Notes under the pieces: model-generated
What the model saw: the letters and a program-made list of their open reading frames with translations, nothing else
Told to the model about the DNA's origin: nothing
Database searches by the model: none
DNA from: JBGPLH01 sp041486365 [NCBI: Thermodesulfobacteriota bacterium]
GTDB lineage: Bacteria > JAUYMQ01
Direction: 5' to 3'
DNA length: 15,282 bases
NCBI GenBank assembly: GCA_041486365.1
Contig: JBGPLH010000043.1
Location: 1 to 15,282, forward strand
Shown here: in pieces, positions 1-7,158 of the stretch
Layout of the letters: the number at the start of each line of letters is the position of its first letter
Position numbering within the stretch: position 1 is the stretch's first letter
Position numbers and translations under genes: made by a program

Positions 1-37
1 CGATCGGCCCGCCCTGTGCCTGCGCCCGGCTTTCCTC

Positions 38-43
38 TAAAAT
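38..43 (+). promoter_or_regulatory. possible -10 element upstream of the GNAT/acyl-CoA synthetase gene
   Basis: TAAAAT stands out in an otherwise very GC-rich leader and lies about 35 bases before the chosen GTG start, so a transcript beginning near base 50 would have a short leader containing the Shine-Dalgarno site. No convincing -35 hexamer is seen at the usual spacing, so this is only a candidate. Confidence 0.22.
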
Positions 44-65
44 CGCCTCCTGCCATCCCGCACTC

Positions 66-70
66 GGAGG
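66..70 (+). promoter_or_regulatory. Shine-Dalgarno site deciding the GTG start at 79
   Basis: GGAGG with an 8-base spacer to GTG at 79. The upstream in-frame GTG at 16 has no comparable site, so the shorter protein is preferred. Confidence 0.7.
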
Positions 71-78
71 CCCGCAGG

Positions 79-2781
79 GTGTCCACCGACTTCCGCCGTT
101 TCGAGATCGACGAAATCCTCAGCGACGGCTCGCCGATTCGGATCCGCGCCATTCAGCCGGGCGACGGCGAGCGGCTGCAGGAGCACTTCCGCACGCTCTC
201 TCCCGAGTCGGTCTACTTCCGTTTTTTCGGGATGAAGAAGCGGCTCTCGCCGCAGGAGGTCGCGGCCCTCACCGGCTGCGACTTCATGCGCGACGCCGTG
301 CTCGTTGCCACCCGCGGCTCGAACGCGGAGGAGCGGATCGTCGGCGTCGGCTGCTACGTGCCGCCGCGCGCGGAAGTCGACGGGCATAGGGCCGAGGTAG
401 CCTTCGCGGTAAGCGACGCGTTCCAGGGGCACGGTGTCGGCACGATCCTGCTGGAGCACCTCGCGGAGATCGCGCGGGCGAACGGCATCACGGAGTTCGA
501 GGCCGATGTCCTCGGAGAGAACAACCGGATGATCGAGGTGTTCGCCCAGAGCGGCTTCCGCGTGAAGCGCTACCTCGAGGGCGGCGTGTTCCACGTTTCC
601 TTCCCCACGGCGGAGACGAGCGAGCACGAGGCCGCCCACGCCGCGCGGGAGCGAACCGCCGCGGCGCGGAGCGTGCGGCCGCTGCTCGCGCCCGCATCGG
701 TGGCCATCGTCGGCGCTTCGCGCCACGCCGGGAGCATCGGCGCCGCGCTGCTGGACAACGCGAAGAAGTGCGGTTTCAAGGGACCGATCTACCCGGTGAA
801 CCCCCGAGCGAAGCGGCTCCTCGGCCTGCGCGCGTACCCGAGCGTCGGCGCGATCGGGGCGCCGGTCGAGCTGGCGGTGATCTCGGTCCCGGCGGCACAG
901 GTGGAATCCGTCATCGACGACTGCGCGCGCGCCGGCGTGCGCGGGCTCGTCGTGATCTCCTCGGGCTTCGGCGAGGCCTCCCCGCAGGGGCGCGAGATGG
1001 AGCATCATCTCCGGGATGAGGTGCGTGGCGCGGGCATGCGCATGGTGGGGCCGAACTGCATGGGGCTCCTGAACACCGACCCCCGCGTGTCGCTCAACGC
1101 CACCTTTGCGCCTAACTGGCCGCCGCCGGGGAACATCGGGATGCTCTCGCAGAGCGGCGCGCTCGGGCTCGCGCTGCTCGACTGCGCGCGCAAGCTCCAC
1201 ATCGGGCTCTCGACCTTCGTCTCCGTCGGGAACAAGGCCGACGTCTCCGGCAACGATCTGCTCGCCTGGTGGGAGGAAGACCCGCGCACGGAGGTGGTGC
1301 TGCTCTACCTCGAATCCTTCGGCAACCCGCGCGCCTTCGCCCGCGTGGCGCCCGCGGTGGCGCGCAAGAAGCCCATCGTGGCCGTGAAGTCCGGGCGCTC
1401 CGTGGCGGGCAAGCGCGCCGCGACGAGCCATTCGGCGGCGCTGGCGAACCTCGACGTGGCGGTGGACGCGCTCTTCCGTCAGGCCGGCGTGATCCGGGCC
1501 GAGACGCTGGAGGAGCTGTTCGATGCGGCGGTGCTGCTCTCGAGCCAGCCGCTCCCGGCGGGGCCGCGGATCGGCGTCATTACGAACGCAGGCGGGCCCG
1601 GCATCCTCTTCGCCGACGCATGCGAAGCGGCGGGCCTCACGCTCCCCGTGCTCGCGCCGAAGACGCGGAGCAAGCTGGGATCGTTCCTGCCGCCGCAGGC
1701 GGGCCTCTCCAATCCCGTCGATCTCCTCGCGCAGGCCGGCCCCGAGGACTTCGAGCGCGCGATCGAAGCGGTGGGCGCCGACGGGTCGGTCGACGCGCTC
1801 GTCACGATCTACGTCCCGCCCCGCGTGAGCCGGCCCGCGCAGATCGCCCAGGCCATCGCGACGGCGACGACCAGGGTCCCGGCGGCCAAGCCGGTGGCTG
1901 CCGTGTTCCTCTCCTCGGAGGCGCCGCCCCCCGCGCTCTCGAAGTGCCGGCGCGGGAGCATTCCCTGCTATCCGTACCCCGAGAACGCCGCCCGCGCGCT
2001 CGCGCAGGCCAACCACTACGCCCGATGGCGCGAGCGCCCCGCGGGCAAGCCCATCGTGCTCGATCGCTTCGCCACGAGCGCCATCCGCGCCGTGATCGAC
2101 CGCGCCCTCGCGTCCGCCGGCGGATCGGCGTGGCTCGGGCCGGGGGACGTCGCCGCGATCCTGCGCGCGTCGGGGATCGACTACGCCGAGTCGCGGCGCG
2201 TGACGCCCGGGGATGCGCCGGCGGAGGCCGAGCGCATGGGCTTTCCGCTCGTGGCCAAGGCCATCGCGCCGGGACTCCTTCACAAGAGCGACGTGGGTGG
2301 CGTGATCCTCGGCCTCCGGTCCGCGGCGGAGGTGAAGGCCGCGGCGAAGGGGCTCGAGGAACGCATGGCGCGGATCGGCGCGGGGCTCGAGGGGATCCTG
2401 CTCCAGCGGGAGATCGCGGGGGGTCTCGAGGTGCTGGTCGGGGTGGCCACGGACCCGATCTTCGGCCCGCTTCTCGTCTGCGGGATGGGGGGCGTGCTCG
2501 CCGAGCTGCTCGGAGACGTGTCCTACCGGCTCACGCCCGTGACCGACGTGGACGCGGCCGAGATGATCGGGAAGCTCCGCATGGGCCCGCTGCTGGACGG
2601 CTACCGCGGCTCGCCCCCGGCCGACCGCGAGGCGCTCGCCCTGCTGCTGCAGCGCGTGTCGGCTCTCGTGGAGGTGATCCCGGAGCTGCGCGAGATGGAT
2701 CTGAATCCCGTCAAGGTGCGCGAGCCCGGGCGCGGGGCCGTCGTCGTGGACGCGCGCATGCGGATTTGGGGTCAGGCATGA
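79..2781 (+). CDS. GNAT acetyltransferase / ADP-forming acyl-CoA synthetase fusion (Pat-like protein lysine acetyltransferase)
   Basis: A 900-aa fusion. Residues ~1-190 are a GNAT domain with the acetyl-CoA pyrophosphate loop Q116-G-H-G-V-G121. After a linker come a CoA-binding Rossmann domain (~205-330, beginning SVAIVGAS), a succinyl-CoA-ligase-like domain (~340-500) and a C-terminal ATP-grasp domain (~690-895, ending in EMDLNPV). The order is the reverse of enterobacterial Pat/YfiQ, where GNAT is C-terminal. Known members acetylate lysines on acyl-CoA synthetases to shut down acetate activation. Both histidines used for phosphoryl transfer in true ADP-forming synthetases appear present: H451 in ATSHSAALA and H735 in LHKSDVGG, so ligase activity is possible. 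I chose GTG at 79 because GGAGG at 66-70 sits 8 bases upstream; the frame stays open to a GTG at 16, whose extra 21 residues look non-coding. The gene heads a same-strand group with the stress protein and haem protein. Probably cytoplasmic. Confidence 0.93.
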   Translation: MSTDFRRFEIDEILSDGSPIRIRAIQPGDGERLQEHFRTLSPESVYFRFFGMKKRLSPQEVAALTGCDFMRDAVLVATRGSNAEERIVGVGCYVPPRAEVDGHRAEVAFAVSDAFQGHGVGTILLEHLAEIARANGITEFEADVLGENNRMIEVFAQSGFRVKRYLEGGVFHVSFPTAETSEHEAAHAARERTAAARSVRPLLAPASVAIVGASRHAGSIGAALLDNAKKCGFKGPIYPVNPRAKRLLGLRAYPSVGAIGAPVELAVISVPAAQVESVIDDCARAGVRGLVVISSGFGEASPQGREMEHHLRDEVRGAGMRMVGPNCMGLLNTDPRVSLNATFAPNWPPPGNIGMLSQSGALGLALLDCARKLHIGLSTFVSVGNKADVSGNDLLAWWEEDPRTEVVLLYLESFGNPRAFARVAPAVARKKPIVAVKSGRSVAGKRAATSHSAALANLDVAVDALFRQAGVIRAETLEELFDAAVLLSSQPLPAGPRIGVITNAGGPGILFADACEAAGLTLPVLAPKTRSKLGSFLPPQAGLSNPVDLLAQAGPEDFERAIEAVGADGSVDALVTIYVPPRVSRPAQIAQAIATATTRVPAAKPVAAVFLSSEAPPPALSKCRRGSIPCYPYPENAARALAQANHYARWRERPAGKPIVLDRFATSAIRAVIDRALASAGGSAWLGPGDVAAILRASGIDYAESRRVTPGDAPAEAERMGFPLVAKAIAPGLLHKSDVGGVILGLRSAAEVKAAAKGLEERMARIGAGLEGILLQREIAGGLEVLVGVATDPIFGPLLVCGMGGVLAELLGDVSYRLTPVTDVDAAEMIGKLRMGPLLDGYRGSPPADREALALLLQRVSALVEVIPELREMDLNPVKVREPGRGAVVVDARMRIWGQA

Positions 2782-2838
2782 CTTATTGACTTTACGCAAC
2801 CCCGCGTTCACCGAAACCTTCACCGCCAGGAGATCTCC

Positions 2839-3738
2839 ATGAAGCTTCGAAGCGTTGTCGTCGCCACGGACTTCTCGCCCATCGCCGATTCCGCCCTGGG
2901 GCTCGGTTTGGCCGTCGCCCACGCGTCCGGGGCGCGGCTGACGATCTGTCACGCCGTCCCGATCGAGATGGCCATCTACGCCGGTGTGCCCGTCGGTCTG
3001 CGCGGCGAGCTCGAGGCCACGATCCGCGCCAAGCAGGAGCGCGACCGGCGCAGGGCGGGCAGGCTGGTGGAGCGCGCGGAGCAGGAGGGGGTCGAGGCGA
3101 AGGCCGTCATCGAGGAAGGGGATCCCGCGAATGTGGTCCTCAATGTCGCGAAGAAGGCGAAGGCCGATCTCATCGTGACGGGAAGCCACGGCCGCGGTGG
3201 CGCGTCGCATCTCCTGCTCGGCAGCGTGGCGGAGAAGGTGGTGCGGTCGGCGCCCTGTCCGGTGCTCGTCGTGAAGAAAGGGAAGCTTCGCGCGAAGGGG
3301 CCCGTGCTCGTCGCGCTCGACGACAGCCCGATGGCCGGCGCCGTGGCGAGGGCCGCGGCCGGGGTCGCGAAGAATCTCGGCGTGAAGCTCGTCGCGATTC
3401 ACGCTGTGCGCGAGACACATATCTACGAGGACGTGTACGGACCCGCGATCGGCCGGCAGGTCTATCGCGAGATCGCCGATCTCGGCATGAAGCGCGCGAA
3501 GCAGAAGGTCGCGGGGATCCTGAGGAAGGCGGGCGCGAAGGTCGCCGGGAAGGATCTGCAGGTGCGCGAGGGGCGTCCCCAGGACGTGGTCGTCGACGTC
3601 GCCGGGAGGGTGCGCCCCTGCCTCATCGTGGTCGGAACCCACGGGCGGCACGGTCTCAAGCGCGCCGTGCTCGGTAGCGTCGCCGAGTCCATCGTGCGGC
3701 AATCCGCCGTCCCCGTGCTCGTGGCGCGGGTAAAATAA
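2839..3738 (+). CDS. tandem-domain universal stress protein (UspA family)
   Basis: A 299-aa protein made of two Usp domains (~1-148 and ~152-299). Each ends in the ATP-binding G-x2-G-x9-G(S/T) signature: GSHGRGGASHLLLGS at 115-129 and GTHGRHGLKRAVLGS at 266-280. Both copies therefore look competent for nucleotide binding. Tandem Usps act as cytoplasmic stress-responsive ATP-binding proteins, often linked to energy or redox limitation, but the exact partner cannot be read here. The ATG is preceded by AGGAG at 2828-2832 with a 6-base spacer. The gene begins 57 bases after the acetyltransferase fusion and ends 10 bases before the haem protein, so at least usp and the haem gene are likely cotranscribed. 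A Usp next to a Pat-like acetyltransferase suggests a shared role in adjusting carbon or energy metabolism under stress; this is inference. Confidence 0.95.
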   Translation: MKLRSVVVATDFSPIADSALGLGLAVAHASGARLTICHAVPIEMAIYAGVPVGLRGELEATIRAKQERDRRRAGRLVERAEQEGVEAKAVIEEGDPANVVLNVAKKAKADLIVTGSHGRGGASHLLLGSVAEKVVRSAPCPVLVVKKGKLRAKGPVLVALDDSPMAGAVARAAAGVAKNLGVKLVAIHAVRETHIYEDVYGPAIGRQVYREIADLGMKRAKQKVAGILRKAGAKVAGKDLQVREGRPQDVVVDVAGRVRPCLIVVGTHGRHGLKRAVLGSVAESIVRQSAVPVLVARVK

Positions 3739-3748
3739 CGGGAGACCC

Positions 3749-4192
3749 ATGAAACAGATCCTTCGCATCGTCGGAATCCTCGTCGTGATCGCGCTCGTCG
3801 GCGGCCAGGCGATTCGTCCCGCCAGGACCAATCCTCCGGTGACCGGCGAGATCGTCGCGCCGCCGGAGATCGCGAGGCCGCTGGAGGCCGCCTGCTACAA
3901 CTGCCACTCGAACGAGACGGTCTGGCCGTGGTACAGCCAGGTCGCACCGGCCTCCTGGCTCCTTGCCAGCGACGTGAACGAGGGGCGCGGGAAGCTCAAC
4001 TTCTCGGAATGGAACTTGCTTCCGGCGGCGAAGCAGGCGAAGAAGTTCAAGAAGGCCGCGGGGGAGATCGAGGAAGGCGAAATGCCGCCCTGGTACTACC
4101 TGCCCCTGCACCCGGAGGCGAGGCTTTCGGACGCGGACAAGGCGGCGCTGGTAGCGTGGTTCAAGCGGCAGGCGGCGCCGCCGGGGATGTAG
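3749..4192 (+). CDS. membrane-anchored haem-binding domain protein (Haem_bd-like, mono-haem c type)
   Basis: A 147-aa protein. Residues ~4-22 are a hydrophobic signal anchor (ILRIVGILVVIALVGG) with no obvious cleavage motif, so the rest probably faces the periplasm on a membrane tether. A c-type haem attachment motif CYNCH is at C49-x2-C52-H53, followed by the aromatic stretch typical of the Haem_bd family (VWPWYSQVAP, then NFSEW). A later GEMPPWYY segment offers a methionine as a possible distal haem ligand. The family is found as small electron-transfer or haem-sensing cytochromes; no precise function is known. The start is supported by GGGAG just upstream, and the gene lies 10 bases after the Usp stop, so the two are probably one operon. 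Its stop is only 5 bases from the stop of the convergent PEP-CTERM remnant, leaving no room for a terminator between them. Confidence 0.88.
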   Translation: MKQILRIVGILVVIALVGGQAIRPARTNPPVTGEIVAPPEIARPLEAACYNCHSNETVWPWYSQVAPASWLLASDVNEGRGKLNFSEWNLLPAAKQAKKFKKAAGEIEEGEMPPWYYLPLHPEARLSDADKAALVAWFKRQAAPPGM

Positions 4193-4197
4193 GCCGG

Positions 4198-4704
4198 CTA
4201 TCTCTGCCCGGGCGTGCGCTTCCGCCTGAGCGCGGGAATACCTGCAAGCCCGGAGGCGAGCAGCATCCACGACGAGGGTTCGGGTATCGCCGTGGCGCCT
4301 CCGGCGGTGACGTTGTCGACGCCGAGCGATGCAATGACCGCCGGCCCCGGATACGTCGGGTCGGGGCTGTCGTAGATCCGAAGTTCCCCCACGTTCGAAA
4401 GAAGCGTGTTCACGTCACCCGTGAGCGTGGTGAGAGACATCGGGTCGACCGCGAACTCGACGTGTGTCCAGCCGATGCCGGCGGGCAAGAAGACGGCGCC
4501 GCTGAAGGCCATGTTGTCAGGCGGGCCAATCGTCTTCGGCATGAAGAGGGCGAAGGAGAACTTCGTGAACTTGCGGGCAGAACCGGGAGGGAAGGCGCGC
4601 GGAAAATTAGACGATCGCGAGGGATGCGCGAAGTAGGGGCCCAGCCCGGGATGGCGCGATCGCGTGGCGGCAGGTGTCAGCGGGCTCCGGGTGCTCCACG
4701 CCAT
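4198..4704 (-). pseudogene. C-terminal half of a PEP-CTERM sorted protein, N-terminal part missing
   Basis: The reading frame ends in a classical exosortase sorting tail: PEP motif (AIPEPSSW), a hydrophobic segment (MLLASGLAGIPAL) and a basic end (RRKR). Before it lies a beta-rich, carbohydrate-binding-like stretch (GWTHVEFAVDP, LSNVGELRIY, ASLGVDNVTA) common in PEP-CTERM proteins. Intact members start with a Sec signal peptide, but none is visible. The only nearby ATG, at 4704, has no Shine-Dalgarno site and lies inside the end of the sulfotransferase gene, and the first ~40 residues after it are low-complexity. I therefore read this as a 5'-truncated gene whose N-terminal half was lost or displaced when the sulfotransferase came to lie next to it. 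The true left limit of homology is uncertain, somewhere near 4600-4650. Its presence implies the host has, or had, an exosortase (EpsH/XrtA-type) system. Confidence 0.7.
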
Positions 4705-5621
4705 CCGGTGTGGGCCCAGGCCGCGACCTCGGGCTTGGCGAGCGCGGCCACCCGCTCCTCGTAGCGGCGCTGGGCCTCTTCTCCCATGAACTCGCGCCAG
4801 CCGCCACCCCTGCCGCTGTGAAAGAACCCTCGGTTTTCCTTCCAGATCGCCTCGGTGGAGTTGGGCACGAGCTCGTCGGCACGCTCGCGCATGCGCTGGA
4901 ACGAGGCGGCCTCCACGAGCGGCGGCCACCGGTCCTCGGGAACCACGATCGCGAGCCGGTCGGCGAGGCGCCGCATCTCGCCTTCGAGGTCCGCCTTGAG
5001 ATCGGCGTAGTGGAAGGCCACGACGTCGGCGCGGTCGCTCTCGCGCAAGGCTAAATCGAAGTGGTGCAGCGTTGATCGCAGCGAACACGTGGCGTGCACC
5101 GGTGGTCGGGGATTGTCCATCCACTCCCAGAAACGATCCTCGATCGTTTCCCCGGAGGGTGGAGGATCCATGGCCATCAGATCAGCGAGGTCGTCCACGC
5201 CCATCGTCTTCTCGCGCGCCGCGAAGAACGCCTCCGGGTCCATGTTTTCGAAATGGTAGTACCAGGACACGGCGACATCGCGCGGATCGCGCCCGACGCA
5301 GATGTACGTGACACCGTGCTGGCGCGGGAGGCCGTCGAGGGGGGTATGGGTCTTGATGAACCTGCGGTGCTTCTGCGCGTCGAGCAGCGCGAAGACCCAC
5401 GCGCGGTCCTTGATGACCATGTCGAGCCAGGGTGAGATCTCATCAAGCGGCCGGTCGAACTTGGGATCCTGGAAGATCAGCAGGCCGCAGATCATCTGCA
5501 TCCATGTCGTGCCGCACTTCGGCGGGGTGCTGATCACGATGTCGTCGGGCCGGAAGCGGAATCCCTCCCATCGCGCGTTGTCGTGGACCACGGACAGGTA
5601 GTGCGGTCTCGTCTCCGTCAT
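4677..5621 (-). CDS. PAPS-dependent sulfotransferase (Sulfotransfer_1 family)
   Basis: A 314-aa cytosolic-type sulfotransferase of normal family length that transfers sulfate from PAPS to a hydroxyl or amine acceptor. The 5'-phosphosulfate loop is T32-PPKCGTTW (K35 to W40), the catalytic base is H92 in KTHTP, and the 3'-phosphate site is R111-DPRDVAVS119. The C-terminal GRGGGWREFMGEE region corresponds to the family's R-K-G-x-x-G-D-W-K-x-x-F segment that closes over PAPS. The start is ATG at 5621, supported by CCGGAG 7 bases upstream; the open frame extends to 5738 but adds an unconserved leader overlapping the next gene. The acceptor cannot be predicted. It begins 25 bases after the stop of the PhlG-like remnant and shares its strand, so they may be cotranscribed. 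Its last codons overlap the frame of the PEP-CTERM remnant. Confidence 0.93.
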   Translation of the reverse strand: MTETRPHYLSVVHDNARWEGFRFRPDDIVISTPPKCGTTWMQMICGLLIFQDPKFDRPLDEISPWLDMVIKDRAWVFALLDAQKHRRFIKTHTPLDGLPRQHGVTYICVGRDPRDVAVSWYYHFENMDPEAFFAAREKTMGVDDLADLMAMDPPPSGETIEDRFWEWMDNPRPPVHATCSLRSTLHHFDLALRESDRADVVAFHYADLKADLEGEMRRLADRLAIVVPEDRWPPLVEAASFQRMRERADELVPNSTEAIWKENRGFFHSGRGGGWREFMGEEAQRRYEERVAALAKPEVAAWAHTGWRGAPGAR

Positions 5622-5646
5622 CGTTGTCTCCGGCTCCGCGATTTTT

Positions 5647-5841
5647 TCAAGGTACGAGCGGCGGGACTCCAAAATCAACGTGGACCCCATGCACGTGATG
5701 CGTGCCGCCGATGTAGCGGCCCGTGCCGCGCTCGCCAATCCACTCGCACCAGACGTGATCTTTCGGATGCCGCCACTTGTACTGCTCGGTGGTGCGGAGA
5801 TACCCGGGGTCCAGCAGGCGGTTGGCTTCGCTCAGATTCAT
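5647..5841 (-). pseudogene. short remnant of a PhlG-like (DAPG hydrolase family) protein, probably internally deleted
   Basis: A 64-aa frame starting at ATG 5841, with GGAG 8 bases upstream (start-site context intact). It opens MNLSEANRLLDPGYL and continues YKWRHPKDHVWCEW, then RYIGGTHHVHG. From memory these blocks resemble separated parts of 2,4-diacetylphloroglucinol hydrolase (PhlG)-type proteins, which are far longer (about 250-300 aa) and bind a metal through His and Glu residues. The joined blocks suggest an internal deletion plus loss of the C-terminal half. The match is by recollection, not by a search. Alternatively it is a genuine small protein of unknown function. It follows the GFA gene and precedes the sulfotransferase by 25 bases. 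Confidence 0.45.
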
Positions 5842-5927
5842 CGAGTGGTCTCCATCGCCCAACGCCTTGCGATGCGGCGGGTCGCCAGAAGGGGTCGATG
5901 CGTTTTGCTGCAATGGGCCGACCACGG

Positions 5928-6353
5928 CTACCTACCCGAGGTTGTTTCAGAGCCAGGCGGTCCGGGGGTCTGAGGAAGACCATCGGTGATCGTGAACCAC
6001 GGCGCCTTGGATTCTACGAAGATGTTGGCGCGAGGGGTAATTCCGGGATGCTCGTCCAGGCTGCCCATGGGAACTACCACGACGCCGCGGCTTTCGTTGA
6101 GCCACGGCAGGCTTGAGCCACATCGGCGACAGAACACATGAGTGAACCGCTCGGCATCCGGGGGTTTGTACGACTGCAACTGGTCCTCACCCTGGGAAAA
6201 GTGGAAGCCGTCGCGGGGCAGAAATAGATTGGACGCAAACGCGGCCCCCCTGGTCTTCCGGCAGCGAGAGCAATGACAATTGTGGGCCCAAACGGGATCC
6301 TGCGTGAGTTCGTAGCGCACGGCACCGCAAAGGCAGCCACCCGTAACGTTCAT
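5928..6353 (-). CDS. GFA/CENP-V family zinc-binding protein
   Basis: A 141-aa protein with the full zinc-ligand pattern of the GFA (glutathione-dependent formaldehyde-activating enzyme, now also called CENP-V) domain: G-G-C7-L-C9-G, C26-H-C28-S-R-C31-R-K and F-C75-R-R-C78-G-S. These cysteines normally hold one structural and one catalytic zinc. Family members are often annotated as glutathione-dependent formaldehyde-activating enzymes, but most, including this one, have no proven reaction. Length is typical. The start is ATG at 6353, preceded by GAGAGG 6 bases upstream; a longer open frame to 6494 adds no recognisable sequence. A GTTGGGC heptamer sits 15 bases upstream of the ATG, matching the start of an integron cassette, but the evidence is weak. 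Likely cytoplasmic. Confidence 0.92.
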   Translation of the reverse strand: MNVTGGCLCGAVRYELTQDPVWAHNCHCSRCRKTRGAAFASNLFLPRDGFHFSQGEDQLQSYKPPDAERFTHVFCRRCGSSLPWLNESRGVVVVPMGSLDEHPGITPRANIFVESKAPWFTITDGLPQTPGPPGSETTSGR

Positions 6354-6506
6354 AATTGTCCTCTCGCCGCCCAACGCATCCCGGTTGCTCACCCGGTGAG
6401 CCTTCCCAGCGAGGCGGCCCTCACCACATGAGCCCATTGGGTCACGACGGCTCGGCTGTCCGGCTGCCCCAGCCCCGCGCATTCGTCCGTCCACCGTCCC
6501 AGGGGC

Positions 6507-7025
6507 CTACTTCGTTTCCTTGGCCGCTATCTCCCTGACCGCCTTCAGCGCCTGGTCCGGCGAAATTTCATTCCCCTGTCCATCCACGTAATGAATGTCG
6601 TAGGCCGCGTCGGAATAAATGTAAAGTGCGCACGGCCGGTGCCCGCACCGGAATTGATGGACATGGCGAGAAGGCATCATGGCAAAGCCGCCTGCCCGTA
6701 GCGCAAGCGGCTTCCCGTCTTTCATTTCCAGATGGCCCTCACCGGACACCATCATCAGGTTTTCATTCGGCGTATGCCAATGCCATGGGATCGAGCACCC
6801 TGGCGCTGCTTTGGCCAGGATGATCGAAGGCCCTTTCGTGGGATCGCCGCTTTGCACGGAGCCTGTCGAGCACGTCGGCATGTTCGGGACGGGGGCGAAT
6901 TTCATCTCCGCCATGTTCATCCCCGCCGCCTGGCCGGCGGCCCCCTGCGCCCGCGCGAAGCTCGTCAGGGACAGGATCAACGACACGGTAAACGTGGCGC
7001 ACAACAACTTAGTTCGGTCGCTCAT
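6507..7025 (-). CDS. secreted cupin-domain protein
   Basis: A 172-aa protein with a clear Sec signal peptide (basic SDRTK, hydrophobic LLCATFTVSLILSL, cleavage likely after ARA at residue 26). The mature part is a single cupin. Motif 1 gives metal ligands H82, H84 and E88 (HWHTPNEN, then GEGHLEM), and motif 2 ends MPSRHVHQF, with H123 as the fourth ligand. It therefore looks like a periplasmic metal-binding cupin. Related secreted cupins are of unknown function, and no substrate can be assigned. The start is ATG at 7025 with a GGGGG-type Shine-Dalgarno about 5 bases upstream; the TTG at 7049 is a poorer choice. It lies immediately after the attC site and may be the next cassette of an array, whose first bases would be TTAGAC (7101-7096). 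No well-formed attC follows it. Confidence 0.9.
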   Translation of the reverse strand: MSDRTKLLCATFTVSLILSLTSFARAQGAAGQAAGMNMAEMKFAPVPNMPTCSTGSVQSGDPTKGPSIILAKAAPGCSIPWHWHTPNENLMMVSGEGHLEMKDGKPLALRAGGFAMMPSRHVHQFRCGHRPCALYIYSDAAYDIHYVDGQGNEISPDQALKAVREIAAKETK

Positions 7026-7095
7026 CGCTACCCCCAGGCGTGAATCCAAGCATGAGTTTGGTCACATGAACGTGCTGGACCCGGTCTGATCCACC

Positions 7096-7158
7096 GTCTA
7101 ACGGTGCGCTAAGCTGCGGACGCCGCAGGCGACCGTCAGCTTGAGCGAACTGTTATGT
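7096..7158 (-). other. integron attC recombination site
   Basis: A 63-bp site. Read on the - strand it starts with R'' (ACATAAC, 7158-7152) and ends with R' (GTTAGAC, 7102-7096), a perfect GTTRRRY core. The arms pair as TAAC/GTTA, GT, CGCT/AGCG, AAGCTG/CAGCTT and CGG/CCG, with two simple mismatches. Just two bases are left out of the helix: G7143 and T7136, both on the + strand. In characterised attC sites the recombining bottom strand carries exactly two such extrahelical bases, a G and a T, in the L'' arm. Here the + strand is the bottom strand because the cassette gene reads from the - strand. The membrane-protein stop codon (7155-7153) lies within R'', a usual arrangement in cassettes. 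IntI-type cleavage would fall between G7102 and T7101. Confidence 0.92.

Noticed and set aside
2786-2791. TTGACT as a -35 box between the GNAT fusion and the Usp gene
   Set aside because: No -10-like hexamer exists 16-18 bases downstream.
37-3831. 1,264-residue open frame on the - strand across the first three genes
   Set aside because: It is the reverse-strand shadow of the GNAT fusion and Usp genes in high-GC DNA; its product is full of His/Arg/Asp low-complexity text with no domain, while the + strand frames show clear families.
4193-4197. Bidirectional terminator between the convergent haem-protein gene and PEP-CTERM remnant
   Set aside because: Only 5 bases separate the stops and no hairpin with T-run is visible around them.
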